Shown piece by piece: positions 36,477-49,645 of a DNA stretch of 64,000 nt. Positions within the stretch are counted from its first letter, which is position 1; each line of letters opens with the position of its first letter. The notes under the pieces were generated by a model. It was not told the DNA's origin, searched no databases, and worked only from the letters and a program-made list of their open reading frames with translations. Made by a program: the position numbers and the translations under genes. This DNA comes from Ziziphus jujuba (taxonomy: Eukaryota; Streptophyta; Magnoliopsida; Rosales; Rhamnaceae): positions 10,044,001-10,108,000 of the forward strand of contig NC_083386.1 of NCBI RefSeq assembly GCF_031755915.1, written 5' to 3'.

Positions 36477-38494
36477 GAAGGCAAGCAAGCAAAGCAAAGA
36501 GCTAAGCAAAAGCCTCTCAACCCATTACTTTGCCTCAACGATTTGTGTGTGTTTTTATGTATTTTTTGAGATGGTTTATGATTGGAGTGCAAGCCTGGAA
36601 CCCCACGGAATCTGCGCTGCTCCCCCCACTCCTACTTCTTCTTTATTCTTTTTTTTATTTTTTAATAATTAAATTCATTTATTTATTTGTGTGTGTGTGG
36701 GGGGTGTGTGTGAATGTTGTCATGCTTGCATGACCACCCATTACATGGAATTCTTGTACTGCTGTTCGCTAGTCCTCTCATTTTTTATTTTTTATTTTTT
36801 TTATTTTTTATTTATTTATTTACTTTCAATGCCTAAACTTGGTAAGAAAATCTAACCTCCACCAACTTGAATGACTTTTTTGCTTTTTCTTTTTTTCTAA
36901 TTTGGTTTTCTTTTTTAGTGAATCCCTCTAAATTCATGCATATCCATTAATTTAGAGATCCCCTACCTACATGAGTGATACAACTCCAAAGTGCTAAATT
37001 CAGATACTTTGGGCTAAACTAGTGATATTTTCTAATTACATACTATGGATTTTTTTTATTATTTTTTTTAACGAATTTGTGTTTTCATCTAGGCTGAAAA
37101 TAGGGTATCTTATTTTTCTAATTTCTATACCAAAATAATTTAAGTTGCTGAAAATGGACAGAGAAATTGTTTGTGTGTGTATGAAACTTTTCATTTCATG
37201 ACCAAATTCAGAGATTGTAATAATGGGTTTAATAATCACTTAAATTAGTAAAACAAATTTGTTGTGTTTCATAGTATATTAACATTGTCCATTTTATATT
37301 TATAATTAAAGATTGAAAGTTCTAAATGAATACATTTTATAATGTAAATGAGTTTTCTAACTGTGAATTTGAATAACATAATGAGATTTAGTAACAAATT
37401 TATAAATGATATAGTAACAAATGTACACATTAATCTTCTACTTTCTAGACAACCCTTTTTTTTTTCTTTTTTTTTTCTTTTTTTGTGTCTTTCTTCTTCT
37501 ATTCATAATTAAATAAGTTACTTTGTAAGACTCATTACGTTCAGTTCTTTTCTACCAAACGTTAAATAGATTAGGACGCCATATATTTTGACTTTCAATT
37601 TTGTTATCTTAAACGGAAAAGAAAGGAGCATAACTGGCTAACTAAATCTGACCATAAATGGAGTGCCTTCACTTCCTAGCAGCAAGTGCTTTCTGAAATC
37701 CAAATTACAGACAAAATCAAAGTCATTTTTCATCAAAAGCTTGCCAGCAAATTAGATGTCATTATCTTTTAATGCAAATTTTTACATAAAATCCTTCCAA
37801 GATCCTCTATATATGCAAAGTTGGGAGGGTAATTAATTATGAAAATTCTGTTTCATTTTTCTGATTTAGTGCATCCAAACAAACTACTAAGAAAATATCC
37901 ATTAATTTATTTTACCTCATTTTTAAAGATATTATATATCATATATGTTCATTCCTTACGGTGCCCATCTGTTTCTATACAGGTGGCATTAACCAAATTG
38001 AGTTCCACAGAATCTCCATGAATTCATGGGTCAACATAAAATAGTACATCGCTATTTGCTTCTTACAGTGAACTTTATAAAATTAATAATAATAATAATA
38101 ATGATGATGATGATGCTGCTATTGGCTGCTGGAAGTTTTAAAAACAGAGAAAAATGGATAAGTATCTTTGCGAATGTTATATAAATGCGCGTTATTAAGG
38201 GGAGGCATTTGCCTCTAATCAATCAGTTCATGTGGTGTTGACCCCAGCCATGTATCTAATTCCATTAATTTACTTTCTTGTCTCTTTTTTGTTATATTAA
38301 AAATATACATATATATAGTATTTATATTTATATCAAGTGTATAATTTATGCTCTACTCTATCATTGAGGTCTACAAATTACAATTGCTTGGAGACTTTGC
38401 ATCGGGGAGAAATGTCACGATCAAAATTTGTCATTTTGTTTTCTATTTCTTTTTTTCCCCTTAAAAAATGATTATATAGTTAGACAATTTTGTT

Positions 38495-38525
<31 letters not shown>

Positions 38526-41242
38526 AAATATCTTACTGTCTTTTTTGGATGAACTATCATGCTTCTTAGTAGTGATCTACTAATTCGCTATTGGTTAGAT
38601 AGATATACATACTAATTTTTTTTTTTTTTTTTAATTCAAGGTAGATATACATACTTGACAGTTCAATTTAATAAATAGGTAAGTTATATTAATTTTATGT
38701 TGGGTGAGAATTTAAGGGTAAGTTATAAAATGAAGACTTCGCACCAATATTTTATGAGCTATGTTCTATAATGTTGCAAAAAAACCCTTTTGAGATAGGA
38801 GACTATCACATTATCATCGAACCTTTTAAACAATGTTATGTAAATAATGTCACTTTGGGACAACAATAAATGGTAATGGTTACTAGTGATACCATTTAAG
38901 TTCTAAGTTGATTTTGATTCCTAATTTAAAAAAAAAAAGGAAAAAAAAAAGTTCCATGAACACAATTCTACATAATTTTTCTTTGAACTCAGAGATTGTC
39001 TAAAATGTCAAAAACCCTTATAACAATACCCCTATATAAAATTTAAATCTCTTAGTACCTGTTCTATAAAACGTTACAATATAAAGTACAACACACTTGA
39101 ATACACAAAATAAAATAATGAGTCCAAATTTGGGAAGAAAAAAAATTCATTAATTTAATTTTGGTCATAAAACTTAATTAATTCAAAATCAATGATTAAT
39201 TTGTTAAGTATGTTGTATTTTTGTTTTTATTTTTTGAAAAAAAAAAGTATGCTGTATTTTACGTTGCGTCGTATGTAACTTGAGCAAAAAATTTATGGCA
39301 CATATACTTTATTAATTATCAATCCAAACAATTGTAATTATCAATTGATTTGATCAGGTAAATATATTTTTTTGTATTGTATTTATATTTATCTCAGATA
39401 CATTTGCAAACTGACTCTTACATCATTAGCCTCTCAATTTCTGATTACAGTAAAAATATCTAGTGAACTCTTATCATCACACACGTAAGCATATGTATTA
39501 TATACAACATTAATTAAATGTCACTTCCTGAAAAATAAAATGACAATAAATTTAAATTTTTTTGGACTAATATACTTAAATACTTGATCTTCATTGATTG
39601 ACCATAGCATGATGCATGCATTAAGCGGTAGGATATTGGTTGTAAATAATTTGAGGGTGGGAATTTCTAAGTCAATGGATATTGGGGCCAAGTTATTGTG
39701 GTTGAAGAATTATTTAGGGTATGTTTGTGGGCGGGATGTGTGAAGCACGTAATGACCCAAAACCACTCCATAAGAAATTATATGTAGGCTATGGAGAAGC
39801 AAAGGATCTTCTTTCTGTGTGATAATGGAGTTCCTCTTTCTTTTAGGTCACCCTATATTCGTATATTAGCAACAAGACAACCACAAATTTAAACTAATTG
39901 ATATTCTTATAATTAAATCAATGGAAAGGAGCTAGGAACATGAGGAAGCTAAAGCTAGCTTGGAAGGAATTGTTTCCGAACAGTTATTGAGCTAACTATA
40001 AAGTATTTATGTATATGCCAGTGAATATTACCAACTTTTCTGTTTTCAACATTTTTATGACTTCTTACCAAAAAAAAAAAACATTTTTATGACTTAATTA
40101 GATACTATTAATTAATTTATACTTCTGAAGTTAGAAAGAAAGAAAGAGAGAGATCTTTTTGTAGCTTATCAGCCACTCATTGCAGCATGTTTGTAGCACC
40201 CAAGCAATCAAAAACATGAAGATAAATAAATTATATATGAACTTATAAAGACTAATGAGTTAGTAAATAACCTAGGATTAAAATACTATTCAATAGTTTT
40301 GACAACAATTTTTGAATACATGTCCAAGCAATGGCCAATTTTTATTTATTATTAATTTTTTTTCCTTCTAAATTCCAGTTTGATTCAAGGTGAGAATGTG
40401 TGTAGTATAGTAGAAAAAGGAAAAAGGAAAAGGAAAAAAGAAGAAAAAAAAAAAAAAAGGGCTAAAGCTAATCAATCTAATATAATTTTAATAATGGAAA
40501 TTGGGGAACTCGGAATTTGAAATTATGACCGGAAAAAACAATAATTTTGTCACTTTGAAATATTCGACCTAATATAGTTTTGAATGAAATAAATTAACAG
40601 TCTCCATTGAAAAAAGAAAATAACTGATAATATTGGATGATCAAGCTTCTTATTAATTACTGATCTGTATACAGCCAAGAGCCGGCCAAGGTAGATCCAA
40701 GATGTCCAACTTTGAGTGAGGTTAACACTCTCATAATTAACATTGTACCTTTGCATAATGGGACTTCTACATCTGTCTATTCCCATACTAATTGCAGAAA
40801 AGACATACTCTCTCTCTCTCTCTCTTTCTCTCTTAAGTTTTTAGATCAATCTATATGTAGAAAAACTCAATTTCCTACAAAAACTGATGCACCATGGATT
40901 TGTCTGGCTTATTTAAATTTATTAGTTAATTAATTAAAGTTTAAACTGCCATCTAAGTAACTAAGAAATGCCAGTTAGAGAGCTGGCTTTATTTTCTACA
41001 ATATGATTCTAGCTACACATCTTTTTCAATATGCATTTTATATTTCATATTTCTAATTTCAAGATGTTGAATCAATTGTTCCAACTATCTCATCGTCAAT
41101 ACTCTCTCTCTCTCTTGCATGATTAGTTGTCATCATTAATATTTGTGCTATAACTTACTAGGGTTGTTAACTATATATTTATTTATTTATATTTACTTAG
41201 TATAATACTCATTACGTAATTCCAAGAGCTCTATTCAATATG

Positions 41243-41278
<36 letters not shown>

Positions 41279-43499
41279 GAATATGACATTACTCTTATAT
41301 ATTATTTATAAATTAAGCCATGTTAAGTGCCAAAAAAAAAAAAAAAAGCCAAGGTGGAATTGAAATGGATCCTTGTGCTCATTGTTAGCTAATTGACCCA
41401 TAGAGGTTTTCTGTTTTTTTGTTTTTTTTTTTTTTTTTTTTTTTTTTTTCCTCTTACTCTTTATGATTTTATTCTTTCTTTGTCCTCTAAAAGAATAAAT
41501 TAACAGGGTGGAATTGAGTAAGAGTCAGTCTTACTTTATTCTTTTAGTTTTCCTGTTCTTTTTGAGAGTGCATAGGCAATGAATGGACAAATTCATGTGC
41601 TATTAATATTTATGTAACTTTAGTATTCATAGGTAGCACTGAATTTTTTAAATTACCTGTGATGAGCATTAGTACCACCCATGGATTATCCGACCCAACC
41701 AGAGGTTAATTAGCTGCAAGTAGTTCTTTATCAAATTGGTATTATAATTGAGTATGGTTAGACAAAGCATAAAGCAATTTGTTCGTCTTAGGGGAGTTAC
41801 ATAAAATATAATTTTTTTTACATAGAAAGTAAATCATTAAAAAAAGAAGAAGAGAATAACAGATTAATATCTATATATATATATTTATTTATTTGCCAGA
41901 TATATGTTAATATCTGTTTTAGATTTTTGATAAAATAAAAGCTATTTCAATTTTAAGGAATAGAGAGAGAAAAACAAATACTTTTTATTTATTTACTACA
42001 CTTTGCTACATTTTATTTAACAATCCATATATATATATATATATACGGGATTAAGACTCAATAATATTAAAACCATAACTAGGTCCCAATAAGTTATTAA
42101 GAAAAAAAAAAAAAAGGAAAAAAAAAAAGGTCCGAAGAAGTTTATGGACCGCCAAAAGACCATCCATCAGCTAGCCATTAACGTGTACGTGGTTTCTCAT
42201 AGAGATGTAATCTAATGGGCCAACTGACTAGCACGTTGCTAAAAATTATATATAAAAAAGAAATAATAGCACAGTAGAAGAAATGGTAATTCAATTTAAT
42301 ATTGAAGTTAGTAATTCCAAAAATTTTCTAAACAGATGTGAAATAAAATATAAAATAGATGTGCAAAAATTATAAAATAAATAATAGCTTACTTTCCATT
42401 AATTTTTACTTTTAGATGAAATATTAATTCAAATTGTAATCCTTCTAAAAAAATATTTCAAAATATATATATACACACATATATATTTGACTTATAAAAA
42501 AATATTAAAAAAGGTGCAAGCTAGTCGATAAATGAATTGTTAATTATCCATAATAAGAGTATGAAAGGAAAATTATTCCACCAAAAAAAAAAAAAGAAGA
42601 GATATAAAAGGAAGATGCATGTTTGAAAACGCCATGATTACATCATCGGTGGGGACCTAATTAAGCAGTCATACAAATATTTGATAAAAATGTATACTAA
42701 TTGTTCTTTTGTTTTATAACATTTGATTCAGCTTGACATTGAATTAAGGTGGGCAAAAAAAAATACATTCCTTTTTGCCGACCAAGCCCTGAGTCATTAT
42801 CCAAAGTTATGTTATATCAAATATGAAATTAGTGTTCAATATGGAATTAGACCTTTGAGTGGAGGAAAATAACATTCCCACCATGTCCTTCTCTAAATTG
42901 GGAAATTGGCTAGACATGAAATTAGTGTTGATTATGAAATCTTTTATTATTGTTTTCTACTCTCTCTCTCTCTCTCTCTCGCGCGGCTATAATATGGTCA
43001 GTAGGCTGCTAGTTGAGAACTTTTTCTGAGATAGAGTGGTTTTATGTAATGCATGAAATTGAAAGGTGCTTATGATTATTTTAAAATTATTCGAGAATTT
43101 GGTGTGTGTTTGTGGTCTCAAGGAACAACGACCTTGTGCCAAATCCACCAATAAGGTTAATTGTAGTTTCTCTTTATAGATTCAGCCCTCTGAAGTTTCT
43201 TCTTGCTTTGCAAGGATTTTATTTATTCAGCATAAATAATCCGTAAATATTAACAAAATTAAAAATATGATACCTCATAAAATTATTATTAAGGGAAAAC
43301 ATTAATATATATGTTTGAAGAAAAATTATCTAAATGAGCAAGCTATGTGCTTTTGAAACTGTAAGTATGTTTTTGTAACTTTTACGTGGTTGTAACGTAT
43401 CTGCAGCCCCACATGGCATGCCATAAAATCACTTGGAATATGATTACCAAAATGAATATTGCAAAACTTGTTCAAATTGTCAACGTACTTTCAGTTTTT

Positions 43500-43800
43500 A
43501 TACACACGAATAGTATTACACAAATAACATTTTTCCAAAAATTAAATTGTTGACATTGAAATTTTTTTTTTCTTGTTTAGATGTTGGAAGTATAAAAAGT
43601 GATATTAGTTTTATTAATTCGAAGTGTTTGAGGTTAGTTTCAAAGGTCTCTTGATTAATGTTTATAAAAGTGATTGCAGATTCGACACGCTCCAGGGCCT
43701 AATTTCCCTATCCAGGACCATTATGTTTTTATGGGCTAAACTGACCCAAGAATATGGGCTTGACTTATATATGTATTGGGCCACATGCCTCGACAATTAC
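43500..43800. repeat. NLR duplication 5' flank, copy 1
   Basis: Matches 48430-48680. Shared blocks include 'cttgtttagatgttgg', 'aaaaagtgatattag' and the 'attatgtttttatgggct...tattgggcca' stretch. The unit spacing is about 4.9 kb. Confidence 0.75.
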
Positions 43801-44864
43801 ACAATGTGCGTTAGATGTGTAGGTTTCTACGGAATAAAAAATTTCGAATGGGTATGTATTGGACTCTCAGCAGACACCATCAATGTTTGCATGTCTATCT
43901 CAAAGTAGAGATGGTGATGGTTTCAAATCCTATCTGAGCTATCTACATTTAGGATACCAGAAAGGAGACTATTTTTTGCCAATTGATAAAACCTGTGAGT
44001 AATTAGAAATTGGTTTAATTTTATTAACTAATTAATTAAACTTGATGAAATTAGCTCAATTCATTCCAATACTGGATGAATTTGGCTGAGAGAGAAAAAT
44101 AAGATGGGGTGGTGAGGGACATGTAAAGACCCATCAAGGCCTTATACACTTCTCTTCATGCGTTGTGATTTCCTTTGCTTAATTTTTATTTTTTGAAGAG
44201 AGAAGTTGCAAATTGGTGTGGAGGAAAATTGTGAAAAAGAAGAAGAACAAGAAAGAACAAGGAAGAAGACTTGTAAAAGAATTGTTAGTTTTACAATAGT
44301 TTAAAAGAACATATATATATATATATATACACACACATATGAATTTTATGCTCAAAGATAAATATGGCCGGCCGTGGACAAAAATTATTCAGACAATTTT
44401 AAGATATTATTTTTGGCGTGGTATATATATATATATATATAGATATATATATATATATATATAGATATATATTATAAGATTTGGGTTTCATGTTTTTGTA
44501 ATTCAGTAGCTCATGAACTTTGTCAATAGGCTACTAGAGTTGATTGTATTGGTTCTTAAGTTTTAAAAATAGTTTACAAAAGTGTTTTATGACTCCAATC
44601 AAATCCTATTTTATGAGAACAAAAAGTGCAAACGTGCTTGCACACGAGCCACGGAAGGCATGATCTGGTAAGTTGCATGCAAATAGTCTACAAATCAATT
44701 AACTAGTAAATTATTACTATTATTTCTAATGGACAAAGTAGACTAAATTGCACAATTAAATCAAAGAAACAGGGGCTAGCATGGCAAGAGCTACTCAAAG
44801 CGACTGATGCATACATACTACATAGTCTCCAATAATTAATTACACTGCAAAAGCTTTGACAATA

Positions 44865-45563
44865 ATGGCGGAATTTGTTCTAACGAAGTTGGCAGAGTCA
44901 ATTGTATCTAAGACAGTTCGAAGGGTCTCTGAGCTTCTTATCCATGAAGCCTATTCCTTGAGGAGTGTGAGGGACAATGTGGTTCTGTTGCAAGAAGATT
45001 TGAGGTCTCTTGTGGGCTTCTTAAAAGATGCAGATACTGAGCAAGAACATTATCAAGGCGTCCGTGACTTGGTACTACATATCAAAGACATAGCTTGAGG
45101 ATGCTATCGAGATCTTCATCCTCAAAGTTGCCTCCTCTTACATGAAAGCTTTCCATAATAAAAGAATTCGAATTCAGATAAACTTTATCCGAACTAGGAT
45201 GGCATCTTTAGAAGTATGCAGAGTTTTGGAATAATCAAATATGTTGCAGGAGAGGAGACGAGTTCAACAGCTAAGCTTCAGCAGAGTTTGAGAAGGTCAT
45301 CTCCATACTATGATAAAATGACGATGTTATAATCTTGGAGGGTAGCACCAGGGCTTTAACAGCTTCGTTGACTAAGGAGGAAGGTCGACTTTGCACTGTT
45401 TCAGTGGTGGGGCAGGGGGCGTTTAGGTAAGACCACTCTTGCCAAGAAAGTGTTTAATGCTGTTAAAACAAAAGTTTGATTGCTCTGCTTGGATTTTTAT
45501 TTCTTAATAGTACGTATTAACGGATGTTTTGATTGAAATACTAACCCAAATTTTGTGGAAAGA

Positions 45564-45594
<31 letters not shown>

Positions 45595-47025
45595 CGTTTC
45601 GGAACAAATGAAAAATGAAAGAGAAACATTGATTGCTTTGAAAGAGCATGAGCTTATTGATTTGCGTAAGCATGAGATAAAAGAGAAGCGATAATTTGCA
45701 GTTATTGATGATAGTTGTAGGATTTAGGCTTGGGATTCTATAAAGAGTGCTTTCCCAAGAGGAAGGAAAGGAACCACACGAAAGAGCCAAGTAACAACAT
45801 CTGCTCATCCCTTGTGCTTCCCAATTGAAGTTTCCTTTTTGACATTGGAAGAGAGTTGTGAGCTTCCACAGCTGAAAGCATTTCCAAGAGATATTGTGGG
45901 TGATTATCATGGTTATCCACAAGAATTTAACAAAATTGGGAAATGAGATGGCTAAAAAATGTAGACGACTACCTCTTGCCGTTGGTTGTACTTTGAGGAT
46001 TATTGAGTACAAAAAATTCGTTGGATCAATGGAAGCAGGTGCCGAGAGATGTGAATTCCCATTTGAACAAAATGCAATCACGACAACAATACGAAGGAGT
46101 AAACTAGACATTAGCCTTGAGCTACAATGATCTACATCACTGCACCATGTTTTCTGTATTTGGGCAACTTCCTAGAGGATTATGAAATACCCATATGAAA
46201 ATTGGTAAGCTTATGGATAGGAGAAGGCTTTATATCAAAACCGACGAGAGGAGAGACGGGAAAAACAGCTACTTGGAAGAGCTGATCGATAGGTGCATGG
46301 TCTCCTGCAGGACTTGTGTGTTGATTAGATATGATGCACTGATCAAATTGATTAATGTTCAAAAGGTAAGGATATATTGTTAAGGTGATAGCGTTAACAA
46401 TGACGTTAGAAGGTGTTGAGGTCACCAGTTGTCGAATCAGGCCGCCAAAGATCCTTGCAAATGTATATGTTCGGTAATGATGGATTTCCAATTTGAAATC
46501 CCTTTCCTGTGTAATAGTCTCTCTAAACTACATTTGAATGGGAAGATATATATTAGAAGGAATGCATTCTAGTCTACAATTTCTTCCACCACCCCTTGCC
46601 AAATTGATGCTATAGAAGAGTCACATTGTGCATGATCCGATGCCAGGGTTGGCGAAGCTGCCAAATTTAAGGTTTCTTGAGATTGCTGAAGATGCTTATG
46701 TAGGTTCTAGCTACAATGGCTTGCTCTGCCAATGAATTTCCAAAGCTAGAGACCCTTCAACTCACTCACTTGGAGTTATTAAGGAAGTGGATGGTAGAGA
46801 AAGGTGCTATGCGAGTCTCACAATATTACGAATTAATAAAATTTTCTGTTTAGAGATGATTCCAAAAGGATTAGAATTTGTCGCTATTCTAAAAAAAAAA
46901 AAAAATTGAATATTGAAAGCATGAGCAAGTCATTCTGCGAGAAGATTCGAGTCAAAACTAGAAATGAAGATGAGAATTACTACAAAGTGCGACACATACT
47001 CTCTATCTGTTTTGTAAGTTTAAAT
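44865..47025 (+). pseudogene. CC-NBS-LRR pseudogene, tandem copy of the intact NLR
   Basis: Begins with MAEFVLTKLAESIVSKT, close to the intact gene at 49646, but is broken in many places. A deletion at the EDVID region gives an early TGA (about 45096). A one-base insertion shifts the frame within the P-loop (about 45405-45435). A run of about 30 A at 45563-45592 sits where the intact gene has Phe/Glu codons. The kinase-2 region carries a TAG (about 45724). Most of the MHD region and the first half of the LRR, about 700 bases, are missing near 46310. The last LRRs and the DEDENYYKVRHI-like end are still traceable to about 47010. It cannot give a full receptor. It could still supply sequence to the intact gene by gene conversion, or be a small-RNA source; both are inference. 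Confidence 0.92.
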
Positions 47026-47752
47026 TGATTTTATCTACATTTTTCTCTTCTTTATTTTATTTTATTTATTTAGTTTTAGTAGTAAATTGATACCTTGGAA
47101 TCTACTTGCAGCCCAAACTCATTTTTGACTTTTGAATGTAGCCATTTTTTGTTTAGGTTTATAGACATATTGTTATTTTTATTAAGGTTTATACTTTTGC
47201 GTCCTCTACTTTACCTCTAATTCTAATTCAGTTCTGCAAATTTTTATTTATTTATATATTTTTTTCAAGTGAGTCTCAATTTTTTATTTTGTTTTCAATT
47301 TTTCAAGGTTAGTTTTAGTTCTGTTTCGATTGGGACATTGCATATTTAAGCTTTCATGGTAGAGAATTTTATTTTATTTTTATTTTGTTTTCAGTATTTT
47401 AAGTTAATAATATTTTTGGATTTATAATAAAACATTCATTTAGTGTTAACCATATTGAAGGAAAAAAATGAAATTAAGAATTTTAGGTGTTCTTTGTTAA
47501 TGTGGCTGGTTTTAATTTTTGTTTTTAATTGTTTTTCACCCAATTGATAATTACAAGTCACTCCATCCCCAAAGCAAACCACACCCCATCCCCCCCACCC
47601 GCCCCCGCCACCAAAAACAAAAAAAAAAAAAAAAAGATTTACATATAGATGGCAGTTGAAGAGTTGTGGTCCTCAATGCAGGACTCGAAAATTAAACCTC
47701 ATTTGGATATGACTTGATGAAAACAACAATACTGTACGAGTTTACACATTTA

Positions 47753-47784
<32 letters not shown>

Positions 47785-49640
47785 TCATCGACACCTTCTT
47801 ACATCTAACTACAAATTCATTATTGTGATTTTAAAAAAAATCAAACACACGCGCTGCTGTTATGCTTTGCTTAAAATCTGTTACTTTTATTCTACATGAA
47901 ATTTTGAATTACCATTTATGCCCTTGATAATTAATTATGAATTAATTTATCAAATAAATATAAATAGATAAGTTAAAAATATAATAAAAAAATTTGAAAA
48001 AGTGATATACGGTGAGAACTTTGGCCATATGTTAAAAACTTGGCCAGTTCATCATTTTTTTTTTTTTTTTTTAAACATCGGTTAAAAATGAAATAAAACA
48101 TAATAAAATTGTTTTACAATAAAGTTACATTAATTGTGTATAATTAATTTCAAAAAATTCATATATCAAAATGGCATAACCAAACTAAAGTGACAAAAAA
48201 AAAAAATTCAAGTAATAATGTGACATTTTTTAAAATTTATATGGTAAAGTACAAAAAGTGCAATAGTTTAATAAGGTAAAATGTATCTAACCAAGAAGAA
48301 AAAAATGCCAATACTCACATTGGAAAAAAGAATGTGAAGACCAAGGTCAACATTTAAAACTACTTTTCGTACACCCTTTTTTTATTTTTTTATTTTTTTT
48401 TATTTTTAACTCCGATACATTTTGTTCTTTCACCCAATACTTTTTATTCTTTTTCCAAAAATAAAATTCTTGGCATTGGCATTGGAATACATCTTTTTTT
48501 TTTTTTTTCTTGTTTAGATGTTGGGAGTCTAAAAAGTGATATTAGTTTTATTAATTTGAAGTATTTGAGGTTGCTTAGTCTCTTGTCCCCATTAATCATT
48601 ATGTTTTTTATGGGCTTTACTGGCCTATAATATGGGCAAGACTTAAATTTTTATTGGGCCATAAGAGCCCACAATGAGACAAATTCGATTCTTCTCCTAT
48701 TTTTTGGATATTAACACTTTTCTACGTTGAATTTTATGAGAAATTATAGCAATTTTTTTGAGTCATTTTACGCCTTCAATTAACAAAAATCTTGCACCTA
48801 TAATTCCTTTTGCATTTTTATCCAAAAAAAAAAAATAATAATAACAAAAATAGTACATGACTGTAATTTAAGGGCATGTGAGGTCATTTTACACCCATTA
48901 ATTCTCACCCTTCTCTTCTCCTCAAAACCGACATTAGAGGTTTTTTTTTTTTTTTTTTTTTTTGAGGCTCCCTAATCTCTAACGATTATATAACTATAAA
49001 CATACACAATTATTGTAGATTATCATTAATAATAATTAAAAAAAAAAGGTGAAGATCAAGAGGATCGCACATGCATTATTTAAATTGTAAAGTCCGTCAG
49101 TAGAGCCGAGAAATTAATTTATGACTGAAAGTGAATGAAAATAAAAAATATTGCATAAAATATACAAATATTTTCCAAAAAATTTAGAACACAATTTGAT
49201 GAAAAGATGATAAAAAATAATGTTTTCTAAAACAACGAAAAAAATGACAAAAAATAAAAAACAGGACATTAAACAACATTATTACAAATTGGTAGCACGT
49301 GCTTGCTCGTGGGAATGCTCTGGCAAGTTCACATTACACAAGTAGTTTATAATTGACGAGTAATTAAATTATTCATTATCAATTATTATTATTTTTCGGG
49401 CAGGGTGAAAGTAAAATTTATTTCACATTTTGGAATAAACAAAGAAACATGAAAGTCCCATGCAGCTAGCAAAGCAAGCTGTAATTTGGCTTTCATCTTC
49501 CACTTTAATTTGGCTTCTCGGTGGACCACATCTTCTACGTGTCTCATCAGGTCTCTTTTTAGCTTCTTACAAAACAAAGTCCCCTTCCAATTTACCGCAA
49601 ACACACTTCTGCTAACAATATCTTCGCTGCAAGAAGAAGA
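47025..49640. other. Intergenic DNA between the two NLR copies
   Basis: AT-rich without genes. Contains (TA)n at 47758-47782, several A or T runs, the 3'-flank repeat at 47560-47720 and the duplicated 5' flank at 48430-48680. Confidence 0.6.
47560..47720. repeat. Repeat shared with 54980-55150
   Basis: Shares 'caagtcac(a)ctcca', 'tcaatgcaggactcgaaaa' and 'tggacatga(a)ttgatga'-type blocks with 54980-55150. One copy is downstream of the NLR pseudogene; the other is inside the limit-dextrinase relic. Confidence 0.65.
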
Positions 49641-49645
49641 AGAAG

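Larger units (their letters stand above)
34640..44850. other. 10-kb interval with no recognised gene
   Basis: AT-rich with scattered short frames, none with family resemblance. Holds a (GA)24 tract (36426-36472), CT tracts at 40809-40834, 41103-41114 and 42960-42980, and (TA)n tracts at 38503-38524, 41247-41275 and 44423-44470. The last 1.3 kb is the 5' half of the NLR tandem duplication. Confidence 0.5.

Noticed and set aside
39790..39815. miR164-like start 'tggagaagca'
   Set aside because: Only the first ten bases match and no complementary arm lies nearby.
43624..43908. 94-codon frame
   Set aside because: It lies in the duplicated NLR 5' flank, and the paralogous flank at 48550 does not keep the frame.
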